NCBI RefSeq assembly: GCF_007000325.2
Contig: NZ_CP117268.1
Coordinates: forward strand, 1,466,639 to 1,530,638
Reading direction: 5' to 3'
DNA length: 64,000 nucleotides
Source of the DNA: Rhizobium rhododendri
GTDB taxonomy: Bacteria; Pseudomonadota; Alphaproteobacteria; Rhizobiales; Rhizobiaceae
Positions within the stretch are counted from its first letter, which is position 1, and each line of letters opens with the position of its first letter. Below, in pieces: positions 44,472-52,166 of this stretch. A program made the position numbers and the translations under genes. Below the pieces are notes generated by a model. It made no database searches. It saw nothing but the letters and a program-made list of their open reading frames with translations, and had not been told where the DNA came from.

Positions 44472-45602
44472 TCAAGCCGTCGAGCCGACGACGCCCTCGA
44501 CAAGGTAGCCCATGCTTTCGAGCTCAATGGCGTCCTCGGCAAGAGACTGCCCTGCGGTCACGACGACATTGCCCTTGTTGTCCTTCAGCGGCCCCTTGAA
44601 TACCGAGAAGCCACCGGCCTTCATCGATGCCAGCGTTGCTTCGAACTTAGTGCGGGATTCTCCCGACACGCCGGGTCCAAGAGGGCTCCTCTTGACGAAG
44701 CCATCCTTCAGGCCGCCGCGCACGAAGTTTCCAAGCGGCTTGCCGGCCTGGGCTTCCGTGACGAAGTTTGTGTAGACATTCCCCCAGGCCCACTCGGCGC
44801 CGGTCAGATATTTTTCGGGCGAAAGCGGGCTCTGGTTGGCGTGGTATCCACAGACAAACGCGCCTCTCCCGGCGGCCGTCTCGACCACGACTTTGGGGCT
44901 GTCCACGTGGCAGGTGATGACGTCGGCGCCCTGGTCGATCAGAGCATTGGTGGCCTCGGCCTCCTTGACGGCAAGCGACCATTCTCCGGTGAAGATGACC
45001 TGGCAGGTGATGGCTGGATCAACCGAGCGGGCGCCGAGCAGGAAGGAATTGATGTTCTGCAACACCTGCGGGATCGGCTTTGCAGCGACGAATCCGATTT
45101 TCTTGCTCTTCGACGCGTAGGCTGCCGTGATGCCGTTCAGATACTGCCCCTGGCCGATATAGCCGAAGTACGACCCGGTGTTCATCGGGTTCTTGTCCTT
45201 CTGCCAGAGACCGCCGCAGTGGCGGAATTGAATGTTTGGATACTTTGCTGCAACTGCCAGCATATGGGGGTCGAAATAGCCGAAAGAGGTCGGGAAGATC
45301 AGCGTTGCACCATCGAGATTGATCATCGATTCCATGGTTTTCTGGACGTCGACGGTTTCCGGTACATTCTCCTCCTCGATGACAGTGACGCCGGGCATCG
45401 CCTTGACGACAGCAGCGCCTTCCGCGTGCGCCTGATTGTAGCCGTAGTCGTCCTTGGGCCCGACATAGATGAAGCCCACAGTCAGCGCGGTTTGCGCCGC
45501 GGCACCGGTCGCGAAAAGGGAAGACGAGAGGCCGAGGGCCGCGCCGGCCCCCGCGGTCGTCTGGAGAAATGTACGGCGGTTCATTGGCAGGAGTTTGGTC
45601 AT
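44472..45602 (-). CDS. BMP-family substrate-binding protein (cyanurate-operon importer)
   Basis: The 376-residue precursor has a twin-arginine leader (MNRRTFLQTTAGAGAALGLS) and cleavage near AAA-QTA. The mature domain opens LTVGFIYVGPKDDYGYNQAH, a BMP/Med hallmark, and has GATLIFPTSFGYFDPH and GKIGFVAAKPIPQ-like segments. AGGAGATCACC precedes the ATG at 45602. It heads a ten-gene operon for cyanurate use and is preceded by a sigma-54-type promoter. Cyanuric acid, biuret or a related heterocycle is the likely ligand. Confidence 0.9.
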   Translation of the reverse strand: MTKLLPMNRRTFLQTTAGAGAALGLSSSLFATGAAAQTALTVGFIYVGPKDDYGYNQAHAEGAAVVKAMPGVTVIEEENVPETVDVQKTMESMINLDGATLIFPTSFGYFDPHMLAVAAKYPNIQFRHCGGLWQKDKNPMNTGSYFGYIGQGQYLNGITAAYASKSKKIGFVAAKPIPQVLQNINSFLLGARSVDPAITCQVIFTGEWSLAVKEAEATNALIDQGADVITCHVDSPKVVVETAAGRGAFVCGYHANQSPLSPEKYLTGAEWAWGNVYTNFVTEAQAGKPLGNFVRGGLKDGFVKRSPLGPGVSGESRTKFEATLASMKAGGFSVFKGPLKDNKGNVVVTAGQSLAEDAIELESMGYLVEGVVGSTA

Positions 45603-45652
45603 GGTGATCTCCTCGCGGCATTGCCGGGTCAACAGGTTACGAAAGTCTTGAA

Positions 45653-45667
45653 GCAACTGCCATGCCA
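45653..45667 (-). promoter_or_regulatory. Sigma-54-type promoter of the cyanurate operon
   Basis: On the minus strand the sequence is TGGCATGGCAGTTGC followed by T. GG and GC are ten bases apart and only one base differs from the RpoN consensus (T for C at the end of TGGCAC). The start site would fall near 45641, about 40 bp before the ATG at 45602. Confidence 0.7.
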
Positions 45668-45869
45668 CTTTGAAAGTATCATGATATCAATGCTTTATGA
45701 GATGCCGATATGGGATAAGCACAAACTGTATGCACTTTTTCTGAGCTGATGAATATATTATCGGCTTTTCGGATTTCTGCGAGCTCCCGAATGGGTCGAT
45801 CGCCAAACTCTAAAAAATAATGTTTCATAACAATGGCTTGTGCTAACATTGACATCCTGTTGTTCTCGA

Positions 45870-45883
45870 TGCATCTGTATGCA
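45870..45883. promoter_or_regulatory. Candidate GntR operator (TGCAT-N4-ATGCA)
   Basis: TGCAT-CTGT-ATGCA is a perfect 5-bp inverted repeat 27 bp before the GntR start codon. A related half-site CTGTATGCA recurs near 45725, closer to the cyanurate promoter. The layout fits an autoregulating FCD-type repressor controlling both directions. The 307-bp region also holds a perfect palindrome TATCATGATA at 45677-45686 and no gene. Confidence 0.45.
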
Positions 45884-45909
45884 GTACGTCTTAGATGTAG
45901 AGACAACGT

Positions 45910-46605
45910 GTGAAATCGCCCTCGAAAAAAGCAGTCGTGCGCGCCGGGACCACCGTCGAGCAAATGGTCCGCGCTATCGCCGACATGATCATCACCGGCG
46001 CCATGCAACCCGGCGACAAGCTTGACGAAGTGTCTCTCGCGGGACGTTTCGAGGTTTCGCGGACACCGGTGCGCGAAGCGCTGGGCCAGCTTTGCGCCAT
46101 TGGCCTTGTTGGCCGCCAGCCAAACCGCAGCGCCGTGGTCACGAGGGTGACACAACAGCATCTCGTATCGATGTTCGAGGCCATGGCCGAACTGGAAGGC
46201 ATCTGCGCCCGGCTATCCGCCGAGCGCATGACCGTCGATGAACGACGCCAGCTGGAGCTCGAGCACCGCGCATCGGCGCGGCTTGTACATCTCGGCGGGG
46301 AAGAGGAATATGCGGCGCATAATACCGAATTTCATACGCGCCTCTATCGCGGTGCGCACAACGACCACGTTTACGAGCTCGTAACCCAGACCCGCGCGCG
46401 ACTTGCGCCGTTTCGAAGGGCGCAGTTCAGGCTCTCCGGGCGCATGGTGAGGTCCTTTGAGGAACACGAGACCATCGTCATGGCCATCCTGCGCGGCGAG
46501 GCGGCGCTCGCCGGCCGCGCTGCCCACGCGCACGTCGCCACGGTCAGCGACGCCAGTCTGGTGTTTGCCCGCGATAGCGATAACCAGGCGTCGAGCAAGG
46601 AGTAG
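45910..46605 (+). CDS. GntR-family regulator, FCD subfamily
   Basis: The 231-residue protein begins at a GTG. The N-terminal winged helix is at about 15-75 (MIITGAMQPGDKLDEVSLAGRFEVSRTPVREAL, a textbook GntR motif). A helical FCD effector domain follows with metal-ligand positions in HNTEFHTRLYRGAHNDHV and a later EEHETIVMAILRGE. It is divergent from the cyanurate operon, so it is probably that operon's ligand-responsive regulator. FCD proteins usually bind small carboxylates with a metal ion. Confidence 0.9.
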   Translation: MKSPSKKAVVRAGTTVEQMVRAIADMIITGAMQPGDKLDEVSLAGRFEVSRTPVREALGQLCAIGLVGRQPNRSAVVTRVTQQHLVSMFEAMAELEGICARLSAERMTVDERRQLELEHRASARLVHLGGEEEYAAHNTEFHTRLYRGAHNDHVYELVTQTRARLAPFRRAQFRLSGRMVRSFEEHETIVMAILRGEAALAGRAAHAHVATVSDASLVFARDSDNQASSKE

Positions 46606-46610
46606 GCTTC

Positions 46611-47396
46611 CTACACGACCACAGGATACTGGGCGCCATCCATGGTAATGGTGATGCCGGTGATATAGCGTGCCTTGTCCGAGGCCAGAAAGAGCGCGAG
46701 GTCGGCCACTTCTTCCGGCAGCGCCATACGCCCGATCGGGATCTTTTTAACGCTGTTCTCGATGGCGGCTTCGATGGTGATGCCGGCAAGGCGCGCATCC
46801 GCTGCAACTCCCTCCGCCACTCTCCCGGTTTGCGTCAGACCGGGACTGATGCCGACGATACGCACTCCGGATGCGGCATAGGCATTGCCGAGACCAGCAG
46901 TCGCCAACATCAGCGCCGCATTCGCCGAACCGCCCGCAAGATGGATGGGGCTCGCCACCTTGCCGCCAGCGCCGATGATATTGATAATGACGCCATGACC
47001 CCGCGCAGCCATCGCCTTGACGATGGGATCGACAACGTTGATGGTCGAGAAGAACTTTGCATCCATGGCTGCGCGCCAGAAGGCGGGCGTCAGGTCCTCC
47101 GGTGGCGATCGCTTGGCTGCACCGGCCGAGTTGACGAGGACGTCGATAGGACCGACATCCAGTCCTACCCGTTTGACCAACGCCGCTGCAGCCGCACCAT
47201 CGGAGAGATCGGCGGCAAAGCCGACTGCACCCGGCAGCAATTTCAGCGCTTCGTCGATATTGGCTTGCGAGCGAGAACTGATGACGACACGGGCCCCCTC
47301 CCCGACAAATTGCTTGGCACATGCCAAGCCGATACCCTTCGAGCCGCCGGTAACGAGAACGATCTTGTCGTTGAAGCTTTTCGTATGCACATCCAT
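46611..47396 (-). CDS. SDR-family protein with altered active site
   Basis: The 261-residue protein has the NAD(P)-binding start VLVTGGSKGIGLACAKQF (the TGxxxGIG motif at about 16-23), NSAG at about 89-92 and SPGLTQTG after the core. The catalytic Tyr-x3-Lys is missing: where it should lie the sequence reads HLAGGSANAAL, giving Gly155 and Asn159. It belongs to a divergent SDR group that keeps the fold but not the usual chemistry. It is convergent with the GntR gene, five bases apart. The role is unknown. Confidence 0.85.
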   Translation of the reverse strand: MDVHTKSFNDKIVLVTGGSKGIGLACAKQFVGEGARVVISSRSQANIDEALKLLPGAVGFAADLSDGAAAAALVKRVGLDVGPIDVLVNSAGAAKRSPPEDLTPAFWRAAMDAKFFSTINVVDPIVKAMAARGHGVIINIIGAGGKVASPIHLAGGSANAALMLATAGLGNAYAASGVRIVGISPGLTQTGRVAEGVAADARLAGITIEAAIENSVKKIPIGRMALPEEVADLALFLASDKARYITGITITMDGAQYPVVV

Positions 47397-47699
47397 CTCC
47401 TGTCTATATCCCCCGACCGGTCGCAGAGCCTGTTCGCCAGGCAGCGCAACCAGAGCGCGGCGGCCAGACTAGCAGGCCACCATCTCGAGCATTACGCCTG
47501 AAGCGACGAGAAACCATTCACGTTTTCATGATGGTTGCTCCCATCCCCGGTAAAAGCCTCCGTCGATACGAGATGCGCGCGCCCCAGCACCTTTTACCCT
47601 TTGCCAGACTTCTAAATTGCTTGTCAGAATCAAAGAAAAGGAGATAATGGCGGCAATTCATCGATACACCGAAAAATATCGCCAGAATGGTCCTTTGAC
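47397..47699. promoter_or_regulatory. Intergenic region upstream of repABC
   Basis: This 303-bp region, AT-richer toward its right end, contains the presumed repABC promoter. I cannot fix -35/-10 boxes with confidence. No gene is visible. Confidence 0.45.
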
Positions 47700-48896
47700 A
47701 TGAATGCTTTCACCCCGCTGCCGTCGTTTGAGTTCGACGATAAAATCCTGCAGCAGGGAGCAGAAATCTCGCGCAAGCTGGATCAGCTCCGCTTCGAGAA
47801 ATTTCCGCCCAATGCACGCAAGACGCTGCGCAAGTTTTCGATGGCGGAGGTGGCGCATTATCTCGGTGTAAGCCCCAACAATCTGAAGCGATTGCATCTG
47901 GAAGGCAAGGGCCCGGTCCCCGAGACCTCGTCCGGAGGTCGGCGTCTCTATACTGCGGAACAGATGTCGGAACTTCGCCTGCTGCTGGATAAGACCGGAA
48001 AGGCCGAAGCCAAGAAGTATGTGCCGCATCGCAAGGCAGGCGACAAACTGCAAGTGGTGGCCGTCGTCAATTTCAAGGGCGGGTCAGGCAAGACTACGAC
48101 GGCCGCCCATCTGGCCCAGCATCTTGCCCTGACCGGCCACCGGGTCCTTGCAATCGATCTCGACCCGCAGGCCTCGCTCTCGGCGCTTCACGGATTTCAG
48201 CCGGAGCTGGACAAGAACCCGTCGCTCTACGACACGATCCGTTATGATGACGAACGCAAGCCGATCAGCGACGTGATCCTGCAGACCAACTTCCCGGGCC
48301 TCGACATCATTCCGGCAAATCTTGAGCTGCAGGAATACGAATACGACACGCCGTTGGCGATGCAGGTCGGCACCGAGGGGAAGCGTTTCTTCACGCGTCT
48401 GGGCAAGGGCCTGCTGGAAGTCGACGACAGGTACGATGTCGTGGTGATCGATTGCCCACCGCAACTCGGCTATCTGACTCTGACCGCTTTGACTGCTGCG
48501 ACATCCGTTCTCATCACCGTTCACCCGCAAATGCTCGACCTGATGTCAATGAGCCAATTCCTGCTGATGCTCGGCAATATCACCCGGACGATCAAGAAGG
48601 CGGGTGCGGACGTGCGGATGGACTGGCTGCGTTATCTCATCACCCGATACGAGCCGACAGACGTGCCGCAGGTTCAGATGCTCGGATTCATGCAATCGAT
48701 GCTCGCAGAGGAGATCTTGAAAAGCCCGATGGTCAAGACCACGGCGATCTCAGATGCGGGTCTTACGAAGCAGACCTTGTACGAAGTTGAGCGCTCGAAT
48801 TTCACGCGTGGGACTTATGACCGCGCCATCGAATGCATGGATGCCGTCAATTTCGAGATCCAGGGTTTGATTCACCGTGCGTGGGGGCGGATGTGA
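47700..48896 (+). CDS. repA: Plasmid partitioning ATPase RepA
   Basis: The 398-residue protein is a ParA-type ATPase with the length usual for repABC plasmids. A helix-turn-helix near 55-75 (FSMAEVAHYLGVSPNNLKRLHLEG) precedes the deviant Walker A motif in NFKGGSGKTTTAAHLAQHLAL. Then come DLDPQASLSALHG, VVIDCPPQLGYLTL and the C-terminal region ending GLIHRAWGRM. It is intact. With RepB it segregates the plasmid and represses the operon. It is the first gene of a repABC operon whose repC is broken. Confidence 0.95.
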   Translation: MNAFTPLPSFEFDDKILQQGAEISRKLDQLRFEKFPPNARKTLRKFSMAEVAHYLGVSPNNLKRLHLEGKGPVPETSSGGRRLYTAEQMSELRLLLDKTGKAEAKKYVPHRKAGDKLQVVAVVNFKGGSGKTTTAAHLAQHLALTGHRVLAIDLDPQASLSALHGFQPELDKNPSLYDTIRYDDERKPISDVILQTNFPGLDIIPANLELQEYEYDTPLAMQVGTEGKRFFTRLGKGLLEVDDRYDVVVIDCPPQLGYLTLTALTAATSVLITVHPQMLDLMSMSQFLLMLGNITRTIKKAGADVRMDWLRYLITRYEPTDVPQVQMLGFMQSMLAEEILKSPMVKTTAISDAGLTKQTLYEVERSNFTRGTYDRAIECMDAVNFEIQGLIHRAWGRM

Positions 48897-48900
48897 CGAT

Positions 48901-48916
48901 GTTGACTGCCGTCAAA
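48901..48916. promoter_or_regulatory. parS-like site between repA and repB
   Basis: GTTGACTGCCGTCAAA fits the repABC centromere pattern GTT-N4-GC-N4-AAC except for the last base, with TTGAC/GTCAA arms. It starts four bases after the repA stop. Some repABC plasmids carry parS here. Confidence 0.4.
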
Positions 48917-48971
48917 AGCAAGGATTTCTCAATATTATTCAAGGGTCTAGTGCAATAGGAGGGTAACACAG

Positions 48972-49949
48972 ATGGCGCGTAAGAACCCATTTGCCCATGT
49001 CATGGACGACCATGTTTCGGATGAAACCCGGCCGCTGCTCGACTATACCGTCAAGGGCGCTTCAAGGTCGATTTTGAATTCCATCGATGAGCTCGCCAGC
49101 CGTGCAGACAAATTGCTCGAAGGACAAACGATTGTCGAACTCGATCCCGATGTCGTAGATGCTTCCTTCATCAGGGATCGCCTCGAAGACGATGCCAAGG
49201 AATTCGAGGAGCTGGTGAACGGCATCAGGGACAGGGGACAGGATAGTCCCATTCTGGTCCGTCCGCATCCCAAGACCGACGGTCGCTACATGGTGGTTTT
49301 CGGCCACCGGCGGCTAAGGGCGGCCAAGACGTTGGGGCGTAAGGTCCGTGCCGTCGTCAAGGATATGGAAGATCGGGAGCATGTCGTTGCGCAGGGACAG
49401 GAGAACTCTGCCCGTGCCAACCTCTCTTTCATCGAACGCGCAGTCTTTGCCGGTGAGCTGTCGCGTCTTCACTACGACAATGACAACCACATCATCATGA
49501 CGGCGCTGTCGCTTGATCGTGCGACGCTCTCAAAAATGCTGGCGGTCACAAGCATTCCACCGGAGATACTGGAAGCTATCGGGACTGCGAAGTCGATCGG
49601 CCGAGATCGCTGGTACGAATTGAAGATCTTACTGGAGAAGCCATCCAGTCTGGACAAGGCGATGACTTTCATTGTCAGCCCTGAATTTGCGGAGGGGACC
49701 AGTGACGAGCGCTTTCAAAGGCTCATGTCACACCTCAAGCAGAGCAAGCGCGTCGCGCGCAAGGTTCAGGAAAAATCATGGTCGCTGGCGAACAAAAGTG
49801 TCAGCGTCACAGCAAAGCATGATGGTAAGATATTCTCGCTGGCGCTGAAATCCAAGGATGCTGCGGCGTTCGGAGAGTATCTGTCGGAAAATCTGGAACA
49901 GCTTTACCACTCATTTTCCAGCCGTGACGCGAATAAAGCAAAAGACTGA
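48972..49949 (+). CDS. repB: Plasmid partitioning protein RepB
   Basis: This is a 325-residue ParB-family centromere-binding protein. The N-terminus begins MARKNPFAHVMDD, typical of RepB. The ParB/Srx fold spans about 60-160 with GQDSPILVRPHPKTDGRYMVVFGHRRLRAAK and the arginine-rich box GQENSARANLSFIERAVFAG. The helix-turn-helix follows (LDRATLSKMLAV). It is intact and preceded by AGGAGGG. It pairs with RepA. Confidence 0.95.
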   Translation: MARKNPFAHVMDDHVSDETRPLLDYTVKGASRSILNSIDELASRADKLLEGQTIVELDPDVVDASFIRDRLEDDAKEFEELVNGIRDRGQDSPILVRPHPKTDGRYMVVFGHRRLRAAKTLGRKVRAVVKDMEDREHVVAQGQENSARANLSFIERAVFAGELSRLHYDNDNHIIMTALSLDRATLSKMLAVTSIPPEILEAIGTAKSIGRDRWYELKILLEKPSSLDKAMTFIVSPEFAEGTSDERFQRLMSHLKQSKRVARKVQEKSWSLANKSVSVTAKHDGKIFSLALKSKDAAAFGEYLSENLEQLYHSFSSRDANKAKD

Positions 49950-49954
49950 ACCGC

Positions 49955-50050
49955 ACCAGAGAAAGGCCCGCAAAACGTTGTGGATGTGGAAGCGCTTCTC
50001 GAAATTATAGCCGACTATGAATCGGCATTTTCCGGAAACACCATCAAGAA
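49955..50050 (-). ncRNA. Candidate counter-transcribed RNA of repABC
   Basis: repABC plasmids encode a small antisense RNA in the repB-repC gap. Here the minus strand has a TATAAT at 50009-50004. The plus strand has a GCCGA-CTATGAA-TCGGC hairpin (50010-50026) and a GAAGCGCTTC palindrome near 49989-49998. The exact ends and the -35 box are not clear. Position in the family is the main support. Confidence 0.35.
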
Positions 50051-50105
50051 TGTTGGCTCCGTTTGGTGAGCAGATTTCTATTGCCTTATCGAAGGTGACG
50101 AGAAA

Positions 50106-51201
50106 ATGCAGACAGGAAGTGTGACGACGCCCTTTGGTCGGCGGGAGATGACGCTTGGCCTGCTGGCAAGCCAATGCTCGGTCTTTCCGACAGGGCGCTG
50201 GCGGTGCTGAACGCGCTGCTGAGCTTCTATCCGGGCAATGAGCTCAGTGCAAAGCACGGCCTCGCTGTCTTTCCCTCCAACGCCCAGCTGTCGATCCGCG
50301 CCCACGGCATTGCGCCAGCGACGCTGCGCCGCCATCTGGCAGCGCTGATGGACGCCGGATTGCTGGTGCGCAAGGATAGCCCGAACGGCAAGCGCTTTGC
50401 GCGCCGGGACGGGGAGGGGGAGGTCGACCAGGCCTATGGCTTCAATATCGCCCCGCTAATTGCCCGCTCTGATGAAATCCAGACACTGGTAGCGCACGTC
50501 ACCGTCGATCGCGTCCTGTTCAGGGCGATGCGCGAGCGCCTGTCGCTCTGCCGGCGTGACATTGCCAAGCTGATCGCGACGGCGCTGGAAGAGGGCGTGC
50601 CGGGTGACTGGCCTATGGTGCATGGGCATTTCCGCGATCTCATAGCCCGGATCCCACGCTCGCCCGACATCCATGACATCACGCCTATTGTCGAAGAGAT
50701 CGATGAGGCCCCTGCGGCGGATGAGGCTTTCGAGCGCATAAGCCTAACGGATGGCCGTTTGGTGAAACCACGACGGCGAGCAGAGATCAACCGGGCCTAA
50801 AGGCGTTTCCGCTCGGGCTTGTGTTGCAGGCCTGCCCGGAAATCCTGTCCTGCGGCCCGGGCGGCAGTATCGGCAATTGGCGAGACCTGATGTGGGTCAG
50901 CCCCAGCGCCTACGAGGAGGCTTGCGCCATCATGGGGCCCGAGAATGCGGCGACCGTCACGGCCTGCGTGCTGGAACGGGCCGGCAGCATCACGTCGGCC
51001 GTCAGATATCTGCGCGACCTCACCTGCAGGACGGAGCGCGGCGAGTTCGCCATCGGCCCGATGCTGATGTCGCTCGCAAGGGCCAATGCCGGTAGACGCG
51101 AGCAGACAGGGTGCGGGAGTGGTAGATGCAGCGGAAATTTGGCTCCCTTTGGGTGCCGTTATGAGTACAAAATGCAAATAAAATATAGAGTTATTCGTTA
51201 G
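50106..51201 (+). pseudogene. repC: Replication initiator RepC, decayed (two frame changes, internal deletions)
   Basis: Three pieces of RepC lie in three different frames. Piece one (from ATG 50106, MQTGSVTTPFGRREMTLGLL) stops at 50210. Piece two starts near 50174 (LGLSDRALAVLNALLSFYP, then LRRHLAALMDAGLLVRKDSPNGKR, the winged helix) and stops at 50800. Piece three restarts near 50803 (AFPLGLVLQACPEI, then YLRDLTCRTERGEFAIGPMLMSLARANAG). About 30 residues are missing between pieces one and two, and about 11 after RDLM in piece three. A functional initiator of about 400 residues cannot be made. The replicon must depend on another origin. Confidence 0.9.
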
Positions 51202-51350
51202 AAATTCGTCGAAGTCTTGAGCTGTAAAATAGGTATATGGGCAGATTTTATCGCGGCTCCGGTTTGTCAGGCAATTGTGTCGGTGTGCAGCTTACATCAT
51301 AATCGAAATGGTCCTTGAAGAAAACTGTCATTGAGGGATGAAGCTGCGCC

Positions 51351-51689
51351 ATGACCGATATCGATATCCACACGCTCGATGAGGCCGAACTGCTGGCATT
51401 GAACGAGCGTATCGTCGAGCGGCTTCATCTTCTCCATCGGCAAAAAACAGATCAAGCATTGCGGCAGATTAAGATTGGCAGTGCCGTCATGTTCGAGGCG
51501 ACCGACGGCAAAACGATTACGGGGATCGTCATCCGTCGAAATCGTAAAACCGTCACGATCCATACCGATGACGAAAAGCACTGGAACGTCTCACCCACTC
51601 TTGTCAGGCTGATCGGTCGGCATGCTCTGGATGAGGGGGAACCCAAGGACGGTCGCGTGGTGCCCTTCACGAAGCCCGGCCGCCGATAA
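51351..51689 (+). CDS. Small conserved rhizobial protein, SH3-like
   Basis: The 112-residue protein begins MTDIDIHTLDEAELLALNER. A helical start (ELLALNERIVERLHLLHRQK) is followed by a beta-rich segment KIGSAVMFEATDGKTITGIVIRRNRKTVTIHTDD, like a small SH3/KOW fold that could bind RNA or protein. Proteins of this pattern are common in Rhizobiaceae, often on plasmids near rep genes. It lies 150 bp after the repC remnant in AT-richer DNA. No function is known to me. Confidence 0.7.
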   Translation: MTDIDIHTLDEAELLALNERIVERLHLLHRQKTDQALRQIKIGSAVMFEATDGKTITGIVIRRNRKTVTIHTDDEKHWNVSPTLVRLIGRHALDEGEPKDGRVVPFTKPGRR

Positions 51690-52166
51690 CAGGTCGGAAC
51701 AGGAACGCTCATCTTCGCCGTCCTTGCCGTAAGCTTCGCCAGCAGGAAGGCTCACGCTTGACGTGACGCTGTCCGTCTGAGCACGCGATGCCGAGGTGAC
51801 CACATCCTTCCAGCGCCGTCAAAAGCCAGCCGTACGCTTTCAGATCAGGCATGTGGCGGTAAGGCGACGCCTCAATCCACGCCGTCTCGACGCCAGCGCC
51901 AAATGCCGGATAAGCATGGCATATGGCATATGGCATATGGCATATGGCATATGGCATATGGCATAGTCTAGACTCACACCCTCATGTGCAAGCAGAGCTC
52001 GAACCTCATTGCGCCGAAGTCACTACAAAGGCAGGGGACAGGATAGTCAGCAGTTCGGCAGACGCCGTGATCACCAGCCTTGAGGGGCAAGCGAATTCGT
52101 CACCGACGCCACTAATCGCTTTCCTGTATCCACGCCGCTCGCCTTCTTGGAAGTCTCCGTTTCGCT
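51690..52166. other. Decayed intergenic stretch with an unidentified minus-strand remnant
   Basis: These 477 bp hold no intact gene I can support. On the minus strand a run of about 65 codons below 51915 reads protein-like (for example WIEASPYRHMPDLKAYGWLL) and may be the end of a lost gene. Its upstream side is replaced by a 7-bp tandem repeat, annotated separately. Confidence 0.4.
51918..51965. repeat. 7-bp tandem repeat (GGCATAT, six full copies plus partial)
   Basis: Six perfect copies of GGCATAT (51918-51959) are followed by GGCATA. The unit length of seven is not a multiple of three, so copy change would shift any reading frame through it. Such repeats change copy number by polymerase slippage. 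Confidence 0.95.

Noticed and set aside
42392..44542. One 716-residue permease fusion on the minus strand
   Set aside because: The first part is a wrong-frame reading of permease 1; the real gene begins at 43318, where permease 1 stops.
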